This document shows, one piece after another, positions 1 through 7,432 of a stretch of 64,000 nt of DNA (within the stretch, counting starts at the first letter, position 1; the number at the start of each line of letters is the position of its first letter). The DNA is taken from contig NZ_CP141832.1 in the NCBI RefSeq assembly GCF_043633585.1, forward strand, positions 3,348,001 to 3,412,000, given 5' to 3'. The notes below the pieces were generated by a model that made no database searches, was not told the origin of the DNA, and was given only the letters and a program-made list of their open reading frames with translations. This DNA comes from Lacrimispora sinapis. GTDB lineage: Bacteria; Bacillota; Clostridia; Lachnospirales; Lachnospiraceae. The position numbers were made by a program, and so were the translations under genes.

Positions 1-1
1 A

Positions 2-166
2 TACGATATTACAAACCACCCAAAATACATGTATCTATCTGACTTTGACAAGAAAAACGTCTTTGACATTGAGAAGTTTTTATCCGTAAAGCTGAAATTT
101 AAACCAAACGATGTATATGAGGTTTTTGATGTAAGTGAAAAAAATAAAAATGGTAGATTTAAGTAA
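2..166 (+). CDS. VirD4/TraG-type coupling protein, C-terminal end (partial)
   Basis: An open frame enters from the window edge and ends at TAA 164-166, giving the last 54 residues. The segment from YDITNHPKY to DVYEVFD matches the C-terminal region of ICE VirD4-type ATPases, which deliver relaxase-DNA to the type IV secretion channel. A second, broken copy of this region lies at 4613-4881, and the two share most residues from YDIT to YEV. The Walker motifs are outside the window. This copy is probably the end of the full-length gene. Confidence 0.75.
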   Translation, partial: YDITNHPKYMYLSDFDKKNVFDIEKFLSVKLKFKPNDVYEVFDVSEKNKNGRFK

Positions 167-268
167 GAATAATGTGTATAATGGTAGGTAATGTAAATTA
201 TTGTTTGAAGTTTAATTTGTTTTGCGCTCCCCTATTGTTGGTGAGCTTGGGGCGTAAAATTTATACAG

Positions 269-305
269 ATATGCCCTCGCACCTAATAATGGGCTGAGGG
301 TATAT
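269..305 (+). terminator. Stem-loop after virD4
   Basis: Perfect 10-bp inverted repeat (ATATGCCCTC at 269-278, GAGGGTATAT at 296-305) followed by TTTTCT. It is probably a terminator between virD4 and the cargo operon. A nearly identical stem-loop ends the cargo at 1884-1920. Confidence 0.6.
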
Positions 306-336
306 TTTCTATGTTGGTGTGAAAAATGTCGTTGTA

Positions 337-365
337 TTGAGAAAAATAGCATTTCGTAGTATAAT
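337..365 (+). promoter_or_regulatory. Sigma-A promoter of the macro/TIR operon
   Basis: TTGAGA (337-342), a 17-bp spacer and TATAAT (360-365) lie about 80 bp before the first cargo start codon. The cargo operon therefore probably has its own promoter and does not depend on the transfer operon. Confidence 0.7.
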
Positions 366-444
366 TATGGATAGAAAGAAAATTAGAAAATGTATTGTAA
401 TAATAGTAGCGCGAGGGCTCATGTGAAAAGGAGGAGCGTTTTTA

Positions 445-1248
445 TTGGAAAAGCAGAAAAAAATCTATCAATTCAAAAGTAGTCGACTTTGGAAAGATAG
501 TATTGCGATTGGTTTTGCAATTTTCGGTGGTGTATCTGCCATAATGGGGATTTTGGGAGTTTCTTTTACTGATATATTTGATAATATGTTTATAAGTCTC
601 GTGTCCACCATATTGGCTCTTTTATGTTCATATTTAGCTGCTGTTGTATTTTTGTGGTGGAATACACGAGACAGTGTTACTATGAAAATCAGAGGAATCA
701 AGGTTACAATTCGTCAAGGTGATATTTTTAAACAAAATGGGTGGAAAGTTATTGGGGTTGATGATACTTTTAGCTCATCAGAGGAAGATGCAATAATTTC
801 ACATTCATCTCTCCATGGGCAACTAATAAAACAACTTAAAGAAAGTGAAGAGCTTGAAGCATTCAAGGATTTCATTTCAAACTTCAACGGCAATGTTTCG
901 CTTGGCTATGTAATTCCATATAAAGATTTTATATTATTAGCCTTAACACATTTAAATAACGAGAATGAAGCACACATTGATAACTTAAATTACGAAAGTA
1001 TTATGCGCAAAATGTGGCAGGAAATAGGGCGAGTTTATTCTGGAAAACCGATTTACTTGCCAATCTTAGGCGATGGTATAACTCGTTTTGATGGAGTGTC
1101 TGAAAAACCATCTCCATTTGAGCTACTAAAGTGTATGCTTTGTACATTAAAAACAAGCAATGTTCAGCTAAAAGCACCTATTACTATTGTTGTTTACGAT
1201 AGGATAAACGAAATCAGTCTTTATAATTTGAAAAAATTTATTGCTTAA
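445..1248 (+). CDS. ThsA-like effector: two membrane helices plus macro domain
   Basis: The 267-aa protein starts at TTG 445, eight bases after a strong AAAAGGAGGAG. Two hydrophobic segments (about residues 17-38 and 48-72) are followed by a soluble domain. QGDIF (91-95), SHSSLHG (119-125) and LPILGDGITRFDG (205-217) are the blocks expected of the ThsA-type macro domain (DUF6430 family). In type II Thoeris, a membrane-anchored macro-domain ThsA senses an ADP-ribose-type signal made by a TIR partner and blocks phage spread by acting on the membrane. The next gene encodes a TIR-like protein. The family call rests on motif reading without a search. Alternative: an orphan DUF6430 protein. Confidence 0.7.
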   Translation: MEKQKKIYQFKSSRLWKDSIAIGFAIFGGVSAIMGILGVSFTDIFDNMFISLVSTILALLCSYLAAVVFLWWNTRDSVTMKIRGIKVTIRQGDIFKQNGWKVIGVDDTFSSSEEDAIISHSSLHGQLIKQLKESEELEAFKDFISNFNGNVSLGYVIPYKDFILLALTHLNNENEAHIDNLNYESIMRKMWQEIGRVYSGKPIYLPILGDGITRFDGVSEKPSPFELLKCMLCTLKTSNVQLKAPITIVVYDRINEISLYNLKKFIA

Positions 1249-1270
1249 GGTAATAAAAAGGAGGATGAAT

Positions 1271-1828
1271 ATGAACCGTACAGGAAATTATTGTGCATTT
1301 TATGTAAAGGAACCATTTAGTGAAACAAATCTTGGAGCTAATACTGCTCACGATTTCTGCTACTACAACACCTTAAGGATGTGGAAAGGCAAAGATTCTA
1401 CTTTCCCATTTGTTGATTCACACAACAAAAATTATAGTGTCCGTGATGGTAGCAGTTGGGAAACCTTGCGAGACCGCCTGAGAGAGCGTCTACGTGGGTC
1501 AAAGAATATTATTTTGTTTTTGAGTTCAAATACTATTGAAAGCAAAGCATTGAAGGAAGAGCTTGAATATGGAATGAATACGCAAAGCCTACCAGTTATA
1601 GTTATTTATCCGGCTTATAATGAGAAAACGGATATTGCTAATAGCGAGGGAATAAAGCAAAGTATAAAAAATCTATGGGATAAAGTGCCAACATTTAAAA
1701 AGTACATGTCGGGTGTCGCAACAATACATGTTCCTATGAAACAATCGCTGATTACATCAGCCCTTAAGGATGAGGATGTTATGGTTAACACTATGAAGAA
1801 AGGAACTTTCTTTTATAAAATACAGTAA
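1271..1828 (+). CDS. ThsB-like TIR-domain protein
   Basis: The 185-aa protein begins at ATG 1271, six bases after AAAAAGGAGG. An in-frame TTG at 1241 overlaps the upstream gene and lacks a ribosome site. Alternating hydrophobic strands (YCAFYV, residues 7-12; NIILFLSS, 79-86; LPVIVIYP, 107-114) and the helix ALKEELEYG (93-101) fit the DUF1863/ThsB TIR fold. Glu97 or Glu98 is the likely catalytic acid. Such TIR enzymes use NAD+ to make a signalling nucleotide after phage infection. The gene lies 22 bases after the macro-domain gene in one operon, which fits a Thoeris pair. Fold and pairing are inferred; the product is not known. Confidence 0.7.
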   Translation: MNRTGNYCAFYVKEPFSETNLGANTAHDFCYYNTLRMWKGKDSTFPFVDSHNKNYSVRDGSSWETLRDRLRERLRGSKNIILFLSSNTIESKALKEELEYGMNTQSLPVIVIYPAYNEKTDIANSEGIKQSIKNLWDKVPTFKKYMSGVATIHVPMKQSLITSALKDEDVMVNTMKKGTFFYKIQ

Positions 1829-1883
1829 TTCCCATACGTTTACATGATTTAAGTTGTTCATTATGTTTACATAAAAAGCACAG

Positions 1884-1926
1884 ATATACCCTCTTTTCTA
1901 TTACGGAATGGAGGGTATATTTCTTT
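1884..1926 (+). terminator. Terminator of the macro/TIR operon
   Basis: Perfect 10-bp stem (ATATACCCTC at 1884-1893, GAGGGTATAT at 1911-1920) followed by a T-rich run. It lies 55 bases after the TIR stop codon and resembles the stem-loop at 269-305 in both arms. Confidence 0.65.
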
Positions 1927-2002
1927 GCCCCTTTTTAAACGTAAATGGTAAATAACCCGTCCAGGTCAATAAGTTCGCCGCCCGATTGGGGCGGCGGTAT
2001 AT

Positions 2003-3670
2003 TTACCGTGTTTTTAGTTTTCTACATCGATCTGGCAATTCATCTGACCAAGGCATTAATTCTGCCAGTTTGTTTTCTGGAACATTATTCCTTGGATAGT
2101 GCATTAACTGTTCTAGCAGATATGAGAAGTACTCATACGGTTTAAGATTATTCGCTTTTGCTGTTTCAGCAATACTATATAAGGCAGCACTAGCCTCTGC
2201 GCCGTTCTTCGAATCGATGATGTGCCAGCTGTGTTTACCAACACAGAATGAACGGACACTTCTTTCTGCATCATTGTTATCAAGAGGTATTTCCGGATCC
2301 TCCAGAAATACTCTTAAAAACTGTTCCTGATGGATGGAATAATTAAGAGCACCTGCCAGTTTCGAACTTTTATCCAGTCCCGTTTTACCGGCATACTCTT
2401 TTACCCACTCAAAATAAGCATCCACAAGAGGCTTGACTGAGTTTTTTCTATGATCCAGCCTTTCCTCATCGAATGATTTTTCATACATATGATCTACATG
2501 ATAGATTGCAGCAATTCTTTTTACTGCTTCAGCAGCTATTTTCTGTCCAGATGTGGAAGGGCCGTTTTTTCCACTGGCTTTTACAATCTCAGCGAATCGT
2601 CTTCTCGCATGAGACCAGCATCCGGCAACCTTCAGATCATCAGACCGTTCTTTCGCCAGGGTGTGATATACCTGATAACCATCTGTCACAAGAGTCCCTT
2701 TGTATCCTTTTAGGAATTCTCTTGGAGCGGCAGTTCCTCTCGTTCCTGGATACTCGTAAAGGAAAACCGGTGGTTTTTCTGAACTGCCAGGTGAATGGTA
2801 GACCCACATGTACTGCTTGCTTTTCTCCGGCATTACAAAGGGGGTCTCGTCACAGTGTATATGATGGCTTTTCATAATCTCTGCCTTCATCATGTCACGT
2901 ACCGGGCCAAGATAGTATTGATAAATACGGATCAGCCAGCCGGCCATGTCTTGTCTTGGAATGTTAACATCATTTCTTAAAAACTCTTCAGAAAGCCGGT
3001 TTAATGGTACTGCATTGACATATTTGGCGTTAATGATGGCGCCTGCCAGTTCCGGGGTAAGGATGCTGTGACTTAATAGACGCAGAGGAACCTCTGCGCG
3101 AAGAATCCCGCCGGTATCATGATTTCCGGCATATACTTTGATGTGATGCTCCAGTACTTCGAAGTGAGCCGGTACATACTTTAGCTCTTTGTATATTTCA
3201 TCTGGCAGATAATGCCAGCCCCTTGGGAAATGTTCTGAGAGCTCTTTTTCCGTACGTTCATGTGAAACGACGATAGTATCGATATCCTTCAGATTAATAT
3301 CACGCTTTCCCTTGGAACGAGGCTTGCGCTTACGAACAAGGACTGTTTCCATATCCAGTTCTTCGGAAATTCCATTCTCAGTCAGTGACTCAGCCTCATT
3401 GAAGATACACAGATTTTCAAAGTCAAAAGATAATTGCCCTTCTGTCGGCAGAGTCTTCTCAGATTTCCTGCCAAACCGATTCTGTGTAAGAATGGAGATT
3501 TGTTCCTTCATACTTTCAACTTGATGGAGCATCTGCTCATTCTGCTTTTGAATGGTAGTATTCTGCTCCGAAATAAGCTGGAAACTTTCATGCAGCTGCA
3601 AGTATAGCATAACAATCATATCTTTAGAGAGATTATTCAGTTCATCCTTAGTAATAGTAATCTTTTCCAT
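2003..3670 (-). CDS. tnpC: IS66 family transposase (large ORF)
   Basis: 555-aa DDE transposase. It has an N-terminal coiled-coil/leucine-rich stretch (about residues 20-65), a short basic linker RKRKPRSKGKR and the catalytic core with HCDETPF, VTDGYQVY and the terminal block LDNNDAERSVR. Length is normal for IS66 TnpC. It differs from copy 2 at a few residues only (for example Arg/Lys in the FPxGWH block). It appears intact and acts with the two small upstream ORFs. Confidence 0.95.
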   Translation of the reverse strand: MEKITITKDELNNLSKDMIVMLYLQLHESFQLISEQNTTIQKQNEQMLHQVESMKEQISILTQNRFGRKSEKTLPTEGQLSFDFENLCIFNEAESLTENGISEELDMETVLVRKRKPRSKGKRDINLKDIDTIVVSHERTEKELSEHFPRGWHYLPDEIYKELKYVPAHFEVLEHHIKVYAGNHDTGGILRAEVPLRLLSHSILTPELAGAIINAKYVNAVPLNRLSEEFLRNDVNIPRQDMAGWLIRIYQYYLGPVRDMMKAEIMKSHHIHCDETPFVMPEKSKQYMWVYHSPGSSEKPPVFLYEYPGTRGTAAPREFLKGYKGTLVTDGYQVYHTLAKERSDDLKVAGCWSHARRRFAEIVKASGKNGPSTSGQKIAAEAVKRIAAIYHVDHMYEKSFDEERLDHRKNSVKPLVDAYFEWVKEYAGKTGLDKSSKLAGALNYSIHQEQFLRVFLEDPEIPLDNNDAERSVRSFCVGKHSWHIIDSKNGAEASAALYSIAETAKANNLKPYEYFSYLLEQLMHYPRNNVPENKLAELMPWSDELPDRCRKLKTR

Positions 3671-3774
3671 AGGATTATTATACCATGAAAAGCTCTGAAA
3701 TTCAGTATATTTCTGGTGTTTTTTAGCTTTAGGATAAAGGATTTAGCTGTCAAGATACTTTGTATAGTCGGGAG

Positions 3775-4131
3775 TTAATAGATCTCCGGTTTTATCTTGG
3801 ATATCCTCCTTTTCTGCTCAATGGAAAGCCCCTCCATCAGCCATCGGAATTGCTGGTGGGTAATTGATTGTGCTTCCTGGGTACTGCGTGGCCAGTTTAG
3901 ATGACCGTTTGTTAGTCTCTTATATAAAAGCAGCCAGCCGTCACCCTCATACAAAAGTGCTTTCATCCGGTCTGTTTTTCTTCCGCAAAACAGGTAAATA
4001 CTTCCGGGTTCCGTTGGATCAAGCCCAAAAGAGCCACTGATGATAGCTGCCAGTCCATCCACCCCTCGGCGCAGATCCACATATCCAGTACAGATATAAA
4101 TGTGCTTAAAACCAGCAGCATCATTAAGCAT
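3775..4131 (-). CDS. tnpB: IS66 accessory protein TnpB
   Basis: 118-aa protein of the IS66 Orf2 family. It shows GYVDLRRGVDGLA, YLFCGRKTDRMKALLYE and a C-terminal basic tail. It overlaps the upstream tnpA by eight bases, so translation is probably coupled. It is needed for full transposition in characterised IS66 elements. Confidence 0.93.
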   Translation of the reverse strand: MLNDAAGFKHIYICTGYVDLRRGVDGLAAIISGSFGLDPTEPGSIYLFCGRKTDRMKALLYEGDGWLLLYKRLTNGHLNWPRSTQEAQSITHQQFRWLMEGLSIEQKRRISKIKPEIY

Positions 4132-4468
4132 TACGAACCACCTTCAGCACTCTGGAGAGAAGTTCCATTGGAGTTGATTCACTAACTCCCAATATAGTAT
4201 TTCCAATAGCAATGGTCATTTGATAAGTAGAAAGATTTTCACTTATTGAAACAGGAACAGTTTTTTCCTGGAGAGTCGGCAGTTCAACAAAGCTGTTATG
4301 TATCAGAGCAGCTTCTTTTACTTTTCTTAGCCAGTAGTAATAGGCATGACGTGATAGCTGGTGCTGTTCACAGTATTCATTGACGTTCAGACCACTTTGA
4401 CAACGGTCTTTAATAATTCTGGTCCACTCACTGAGTCGGATCTGGTTGGTTGCAAGTCTTGTGTCCAT
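4124..4468 (-). CDS. tnpA: IS66 accessory protein TnpA
   Basis: About 114 aa from ATG 4468, preceded by CAAGGAGGAACTCCAC; a longer frame to 4519 lacks a ribosome site. N-terminal helix-turn-helix-like region with NVNEYCEQHQLSRHAYYYW. The family is the Tn3-helper-like first ORF of IS66, probably a DNA-binding protein. Its stop overlaps tnpB. Confidence 0.9.
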   Translation of the reverse strand: MDTRLATNQIRLSEWTRIIKDRCQSGLNVNEYCEQHQLSRHAYYYWLRKVKEAALIHNSFVELPTLQEKTVPVSISENLSTYQMTIAIGNTILGVSESTPMELLSRVLKVVRNA

Positions 4469-4612
4469 GTGGAGTTCCTCCTTGAGTTCTGTGTGAAAGT
4501 TTGTTAGAAACTTTTTCAACTTTACACCATTATCTCAATTTTATGAGGAATCCAAAAGTAGACGAGTTATTTACCATTTACTTTTAAACTCATCACTTGA
4601 CAATGTTGCAAT

Positions 4613-4881
4613 GAGCTTATGAGCATAGATGAGCTATCTGTCATGGACGGTGGGAAATGTATTTTACAGCTTAGAGGTGTTCGCCCCTTTTTCAGCGATA
4701 AGTACGATATTACAAAGCACCCGAAATACAAATACCCTCGGACTTCGATAAGAAAAATGCCTTTGACATTGAGAAATTCTTATCCACCAAACTAAAGCTC
4801 AAAGGGAACGATGTGTACGAGGTTTATGATTTAAGCAAGAAGGAAGAAACAACCGAGCCACCGCCCTCAGACGGGCAATAA
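4613..4881 (+). pseudogene. VirD4/TraG C-terminal remnant with a one-base deletion
   Basis: The frame from GAG 4613 reads ELMSIDELSVMDGGK, then ILQLRGVRPFFSDKYD, which is the conserved C-terminal part of VirD4-type proteins. Near 4735 one base is missing, and the conserved reading (SDFDKKNAFDIEKF) continues in the next frame to TAA 4879-4881. Homology starts abruptly at about 4612, so the piece was already cut off from the rest of its gene before IS66 inserted. It duplicates the tail at 2-166. Confidence 0.8.
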
Positions 4882-4908
4882 ACACTACCGTTCAAGGTGG
4901 TGTTTTTT
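4881..4908 (+). terminator. Hairpin after the virD4 remnant
   Basis: AACACTACC (4881-4889) pairs with GGTGGTGTT (4896-4904), with one G-U, followed by TTTTT. It starts on the last base of the virD4 stop codon. Confidence 0.6.
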
Positions 4909-4943
4909 ATATACACAAGCCACACGCAAAGGAGGTGTTGCCT

Positions 4944-4961
4944 ATGATTGTGGCTCTTTAA
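4944..4961 (+). CDS. Possible 5-residue leader peptide (MIVAL)
   Basis: ATG 4944 follows a textbook AAAGGAGGTG at 4928-4937. The five-codon frame stops at TAA 4959-4961, which is the first part of the terminator-like stem at 4960-4981. This layout is that of a leader peptide controlling read-through into the Maff2/VirB6 transfer operon. No homologue can be judged at this length. Confidence 0.35.
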   Translation: MIVAL

Positions 4962-4987
4962 CGCTGTCAGTGAACAGCGTTTTTTTA
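4960..4987 (+). terminator. Terminator/attenuator before the Maff2 gene
   Basis: AACGCTGT (4960-4967) pairs perfectly with ACAGCGTT (4974-4981), followed by a run of T. It lies between the short leader frame and the Maff2 gene, so it may be a conditional terminator. Confidence 0.55.
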
Positions 4988-5035
4988 TTGCCAAAACACA
5001 AACCAACAAATACAAAATTAAAGGAGAAAAACACT

Positions 5036-5248
5036 ATGGAATTTTTTAATCAAGCAGTAGTCGCATTGCAGACACTCGTTATCGCCCTTGGAGCAGGACT
5101 TGGCATTTGGGGAGTTATCAATCTCCTTGAGGGGTACGGCAACGATAACCCCGGTGCTAAATCACAGGGTATGAAGCAGCTCATGGCAGGCGGTGGCGTA
5201 GCACTGATTGGCATGACCCTTGTACCACTTCTCAGCGGATTGTTTTAA
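5036..5248 (+). CDS. Maff2-family mobile element membrane protein
   Basis: 70-aa protein from ATG 5036, behind AAAGGAGAAAAACACT. It has two hydrophobic segments: VVALQTLVIALGAGLGIWGV (about residues 8-27) and LMAGGGVALIGMTLVPLL (about 49-66). Small Maff2 proteins sit at this place in Tn1549-like ICEs, between virD4 and the virB6-like gene. By position and shape it may be a pilin-like (VirB2-type) channel component; that role is inference. Confidence 0.8.
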   Translation: MEFFNQAVVALQTLVIALGAGLGIWGVINLLEGYGNDNPGAKSQGMKQLMAGGGVALIGMTLVPLLSGLF

Positions 5249-5259
5249 GATAACAGCCG

Positions 5260-6123
5260 ATGGATTTTATCATTGATGCAATCAACGAGTGGATAACCAA
5301 TCTGCTCGTTGACGGCATTATGGGTAATCTAACGGGCTTGTTCGATAACATCAATTCAGAAGTATCAAGGATTGCCGGAGATGTGGGAAAAACACCGTCA
5401 CAATGGAATGGCGGTGTTTTCTCCATGATTGAGAACTTATCGGACACCGTTATCATGCCCATAGCCGGAATAATTCTGACCTTTGTGATGTGCTACGAGC
5501 TGATACAAATGGTCATTGACAGAAACAATATGCACGACTTTCCACCCTCGGACATTTTCAAGTGGATGATGAAAACCTTTATTGCTGTGGTACTTGTAAC
5601 AAATACATTCCCCATTATGATGGGCATATTTGATGTGGCACAGTCGGTTATATCCAATGCGGCAGGAGTGATTATCGGAGATACCGCAGTAGGAGTTGAA
5701 ACCTTAGATGCCTTGCGTGAGAGCTTGCTACAAATGGATATAGGCTCACTCTTGGGGCTGTATCTGCAAAGTTTCTTTATGGGGATAATCATGTGGGCAT
5801 TATCCGTTTGCATTTTCATTATCGTGTATGGAAGAATGCTTGAAATCTACCTCATGACTTCTCTTGGAGCAATCCCCATTGCTACAATATCAAGCAAGGA
5901 GTGGAACATGGGAAACAACTACCTCAAAGCTCTGCTTGCCCTCGCATTTCAAGGTTTTTTGATTATGGTGTGCGTTGGCATTTATGCAGTGCTTATTCAG
6001 TCCATTGCAACAGGCGCTGACCCTATAAAAGCGATTTGGACTTGCATGATGTACACAGTGCTGCTCTGCTTCTCCCTCTTTAAGACAGGTACATTGGCAA
6101 AGAGCATCTTTTCAGCTCATTAA
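5260..6123 (+). CDS. VirB6/TrbL-like conjugal transfer membrane protein (CD1112 type)
   Basis: 287-aa polytopic membrane protein with about six hydrophobic segments, among them TVIMPIAGIILTFVMCYELI, TFIAVVLVTNTFPIMMGIF and FFMGIIMWALSVCIFIIVYG. Topology and position between the Maff2 and PrgI genes match the VirB6/TrbL-like inner channel protein of Gram-positive type IV secretion systems. It starts 11 bases after the Maff2 stop. The reading frame is intact. Confidence 0.85.
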   Translation: MDFIIDAINEWITNLLVDGIMGNLTGLFDNINSEVSRIAGDVGKTPSQWNGGVFSMIENLSDTVIMPIAGIILTFVMCYELIQMVIDRNNMHDFPPSDIFKWMMKTFIAVVLVTNTFPIMMGIFDVAQSVISNAAGVIIGDTAVGVETLDALRESLLQMDIGSLLGLYLQSFFMGIIMWALSVCIFIIVYGRMLEIYLMTSLGAIPIATISSKEWNMGNNYLKALLALAFQGFLIMVCVGIYAVLIQSIATGADPIKAIWTCMMYTVLLCFSLFKTGTLAKSIFSAH

Positions 6124-6189
6124 AATTAACAGATTTTGACTATATGTGGGGTGATTTAAATGCTATACTGTAAAAAAGGAGATGAACAA

Positions 6190-6933
6190 ATGGAGCAAAG
6201 AAAAAGATTGGGAGGTAATAACGGAGCAGGATATTATACCTCATGGGAAAAATTCAAAAACAATGGCTGTATATATTGCGGTAGTCCTGCTACCACAAGA
6301 GAACATATACCATCTAAAGCATTTTTAGTTGACCCTTATCCAGAAAATTTACCAACAATTCCTGCTTGTTTTGAGTGCAATAATGGGTATTCTGAGGATG
6401 AAAAATATCTCGCTTGCTTTTTAGATGTGTTGAAAAGCCAAGTGTATGACGATTGTCCTCAACATAAACAGACCATTGTGAGGATTGAGAAGGATAAAAA
6501 GCTACAAGAAACGCTTAGAAAACAGATACAAAAAAATGATGGCAAAGTGTATTATGACCCCGATGAAGAACGAATACTTCGTATACTGTTCAAACTCGCA
6601 AGATGTCATGCAGGCTTTGAATTTGACCATGTAAACCTTGATGATGTCAAAGCGAAAATATGGTATGATTTTGCATTCAACATTTCAGATGAAGCGGCAC
6701 TGAGTTTTAACGAAATTCCCGAAATGAATAAAGCTCCTGAAGTTGGGTCAAGAGGTGTGTTCGTGCCTTTCATAGCCCAAAATATAGAAACTGGAGAGGT
6801 CATGGCTCTTGCCTTTTGGAATGATGTCCAAGACAACCAATATCGTTATCAAGTATCTCTTAATGCTGAAGGTGGGATAACAGTAAAACTTGTGATATTT
6901 GAGTTCCTATATTGCGAAGTAATATTTGATTAA
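6190..6933 (+). CDS. HNH-type zinc nuclease-like cargo protein
   Basis: 247 aa from ATG 6190, eight bases after AAAAAAGGAG (an ATG at 6160 lacks such a site). Near the N-terminus CIYC (27-30), REH (37-39) and CFECNNG (60-66) form the cysteine pairs plus His/Asn arrangement of an HNH nuclease. The remaining ~180 residues are not recognised. The gene is more AT-rich than the transfer genes and lies between virB6-like and prgI, which normally adjoin, and has its own terminator at 6947. It is probably acquired cargo, perhaps defence-related. Target and role are unknown. Confidence 0.6.
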   Translation: MEQRKRLGGNNGAGYYTSWEKFKNNGCIYCGSPATTREHIPSKAFLVDPYPENLPTIPACFECNNGYSEDEKYLACFLDVLKSQVYDDCPQHKQTIVRIEKDKKLQETLRKQIQKNDGKVYYDPDEERILRILFKLARCHAGFEFDHVNLDDVKAKIWYDFAFNISDEAALSFNEIPEMNKAPEVGSRGVFVPFIAQNIETGEVMALAFWNDVQDNQYRYQVSLNAEGGITVKLVIFEFLYCEVIFD

Positions 6934-6946
6934 AAATTATGGCATT

Positions 6947-6973
6947 GCAACCGCAAAAGCGGTTGCTTTTTTG
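6947..6973 (+). terminator. Terminator after the HNH gene
   Basis: GCAACCGC (6947-6954), loop AAAA, GCGGTTGC (6959-6966), then TTTTTTG. A strong rho-independent terminator between the HNH gene and prgI. Confidence 0.85.
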
Positions 6974-6994
6974 TTGCCAAGAAAGGAGGATTTT

Positions 6995-7432
6995 ATGGCT
7001 TATGTACCAATCCCCAAAGATTTAAGCAATGTAAAAACAAAGGTTGCTCTAAACCTTACCAAGCGGTAAATTATCTGTTTTTCGGCGGCACTGGCGGTAG
7101 GATTATCGCCTTTTTTCATTCTCAAGGACTATATCGGCACAAGCCCTGCGGTGCTTGTAATGATGTTTCTCATGCTGCCGCTGTTCATGTTTGCCATGTA
7201 TGAAAAGCACGGTCAGCCCCTTGAGGTAATCCTCAAAAACTATGCGGCGGTGCGTTTTCTCAACCCAAAACAAAGACCTTACATTACGGATAATTTCTAT
7301 CCGTTATTGGAAAGGCAATATCACTTAGACATGGAGGTAAATCAAATTGTCAAAAATCGAAAAGAAGCCCATAAAGCTCACCCGAGTGGAAAAGCAAAGC
7401 ATCGCAAGTGCGGTGCAAAGGGCGAACAATAA
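6995..7432 (+). pseudogene. PrgI-family conjugal transfer protein with an in-frame stop
   Basis: ATG 6995 follows AAGAAAGGAGG, and the N-terminus MAYVPIPKDLSNVKTK is typical of PrgI proteins from these ICEs. Codon 25, usually Gln after the TKR block, is TAA (7067-7069). The same frame then continues, with two membrane helices and the conserved MYEKHGQPLE and PKQRPYITDNFYPLLERQ, to 7432. A single C-to-T change (CAA to TAA) explains this. The protein is an inner-membrane partner of VirB4 in the secretion channel, so conjugation may be impaired. A downstream GTG at 7151 could give only a fragment. Confidence 0.85.

Larger units (their letters stand above)
1941..4581 (-). mobile_element. IS66-family insertion sequence, copy 1
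   Basis: 2641 bp with about 21-bp terminal inverted repeats beginning GTAAATGGTAAATAAC and differing at one base between ends. It is flanked by a perfect 8-bp duplication TTTTAAAC (1933-1940 and 4582-4589), the duplication length known for IS66. It carries tnpA, tnpB and the large transposase gene. Copy 2 at 32776-35416 has the same length and only a few differences, so the transposition is recent. Confidence 0.95.

Noticed and set aside
1945..2145. Short plus-strand frame at the IS66 end
   Set aside because: Lies in the terminal repeat and the antisense of tnpC; no ribosome site and no sensible protein.
2473..3524. Plus-strand frames over IS66 copy 1
   Set aside because: They are antisense shadows of the transposase, repeated in mirror form in copy 2, and have no ribosome sites.
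4970..5035. Upstream extension of the Maff2 gene
   Set aside because: It would start inside the terminator stem; ATG 5036 has its own good ribosome site.
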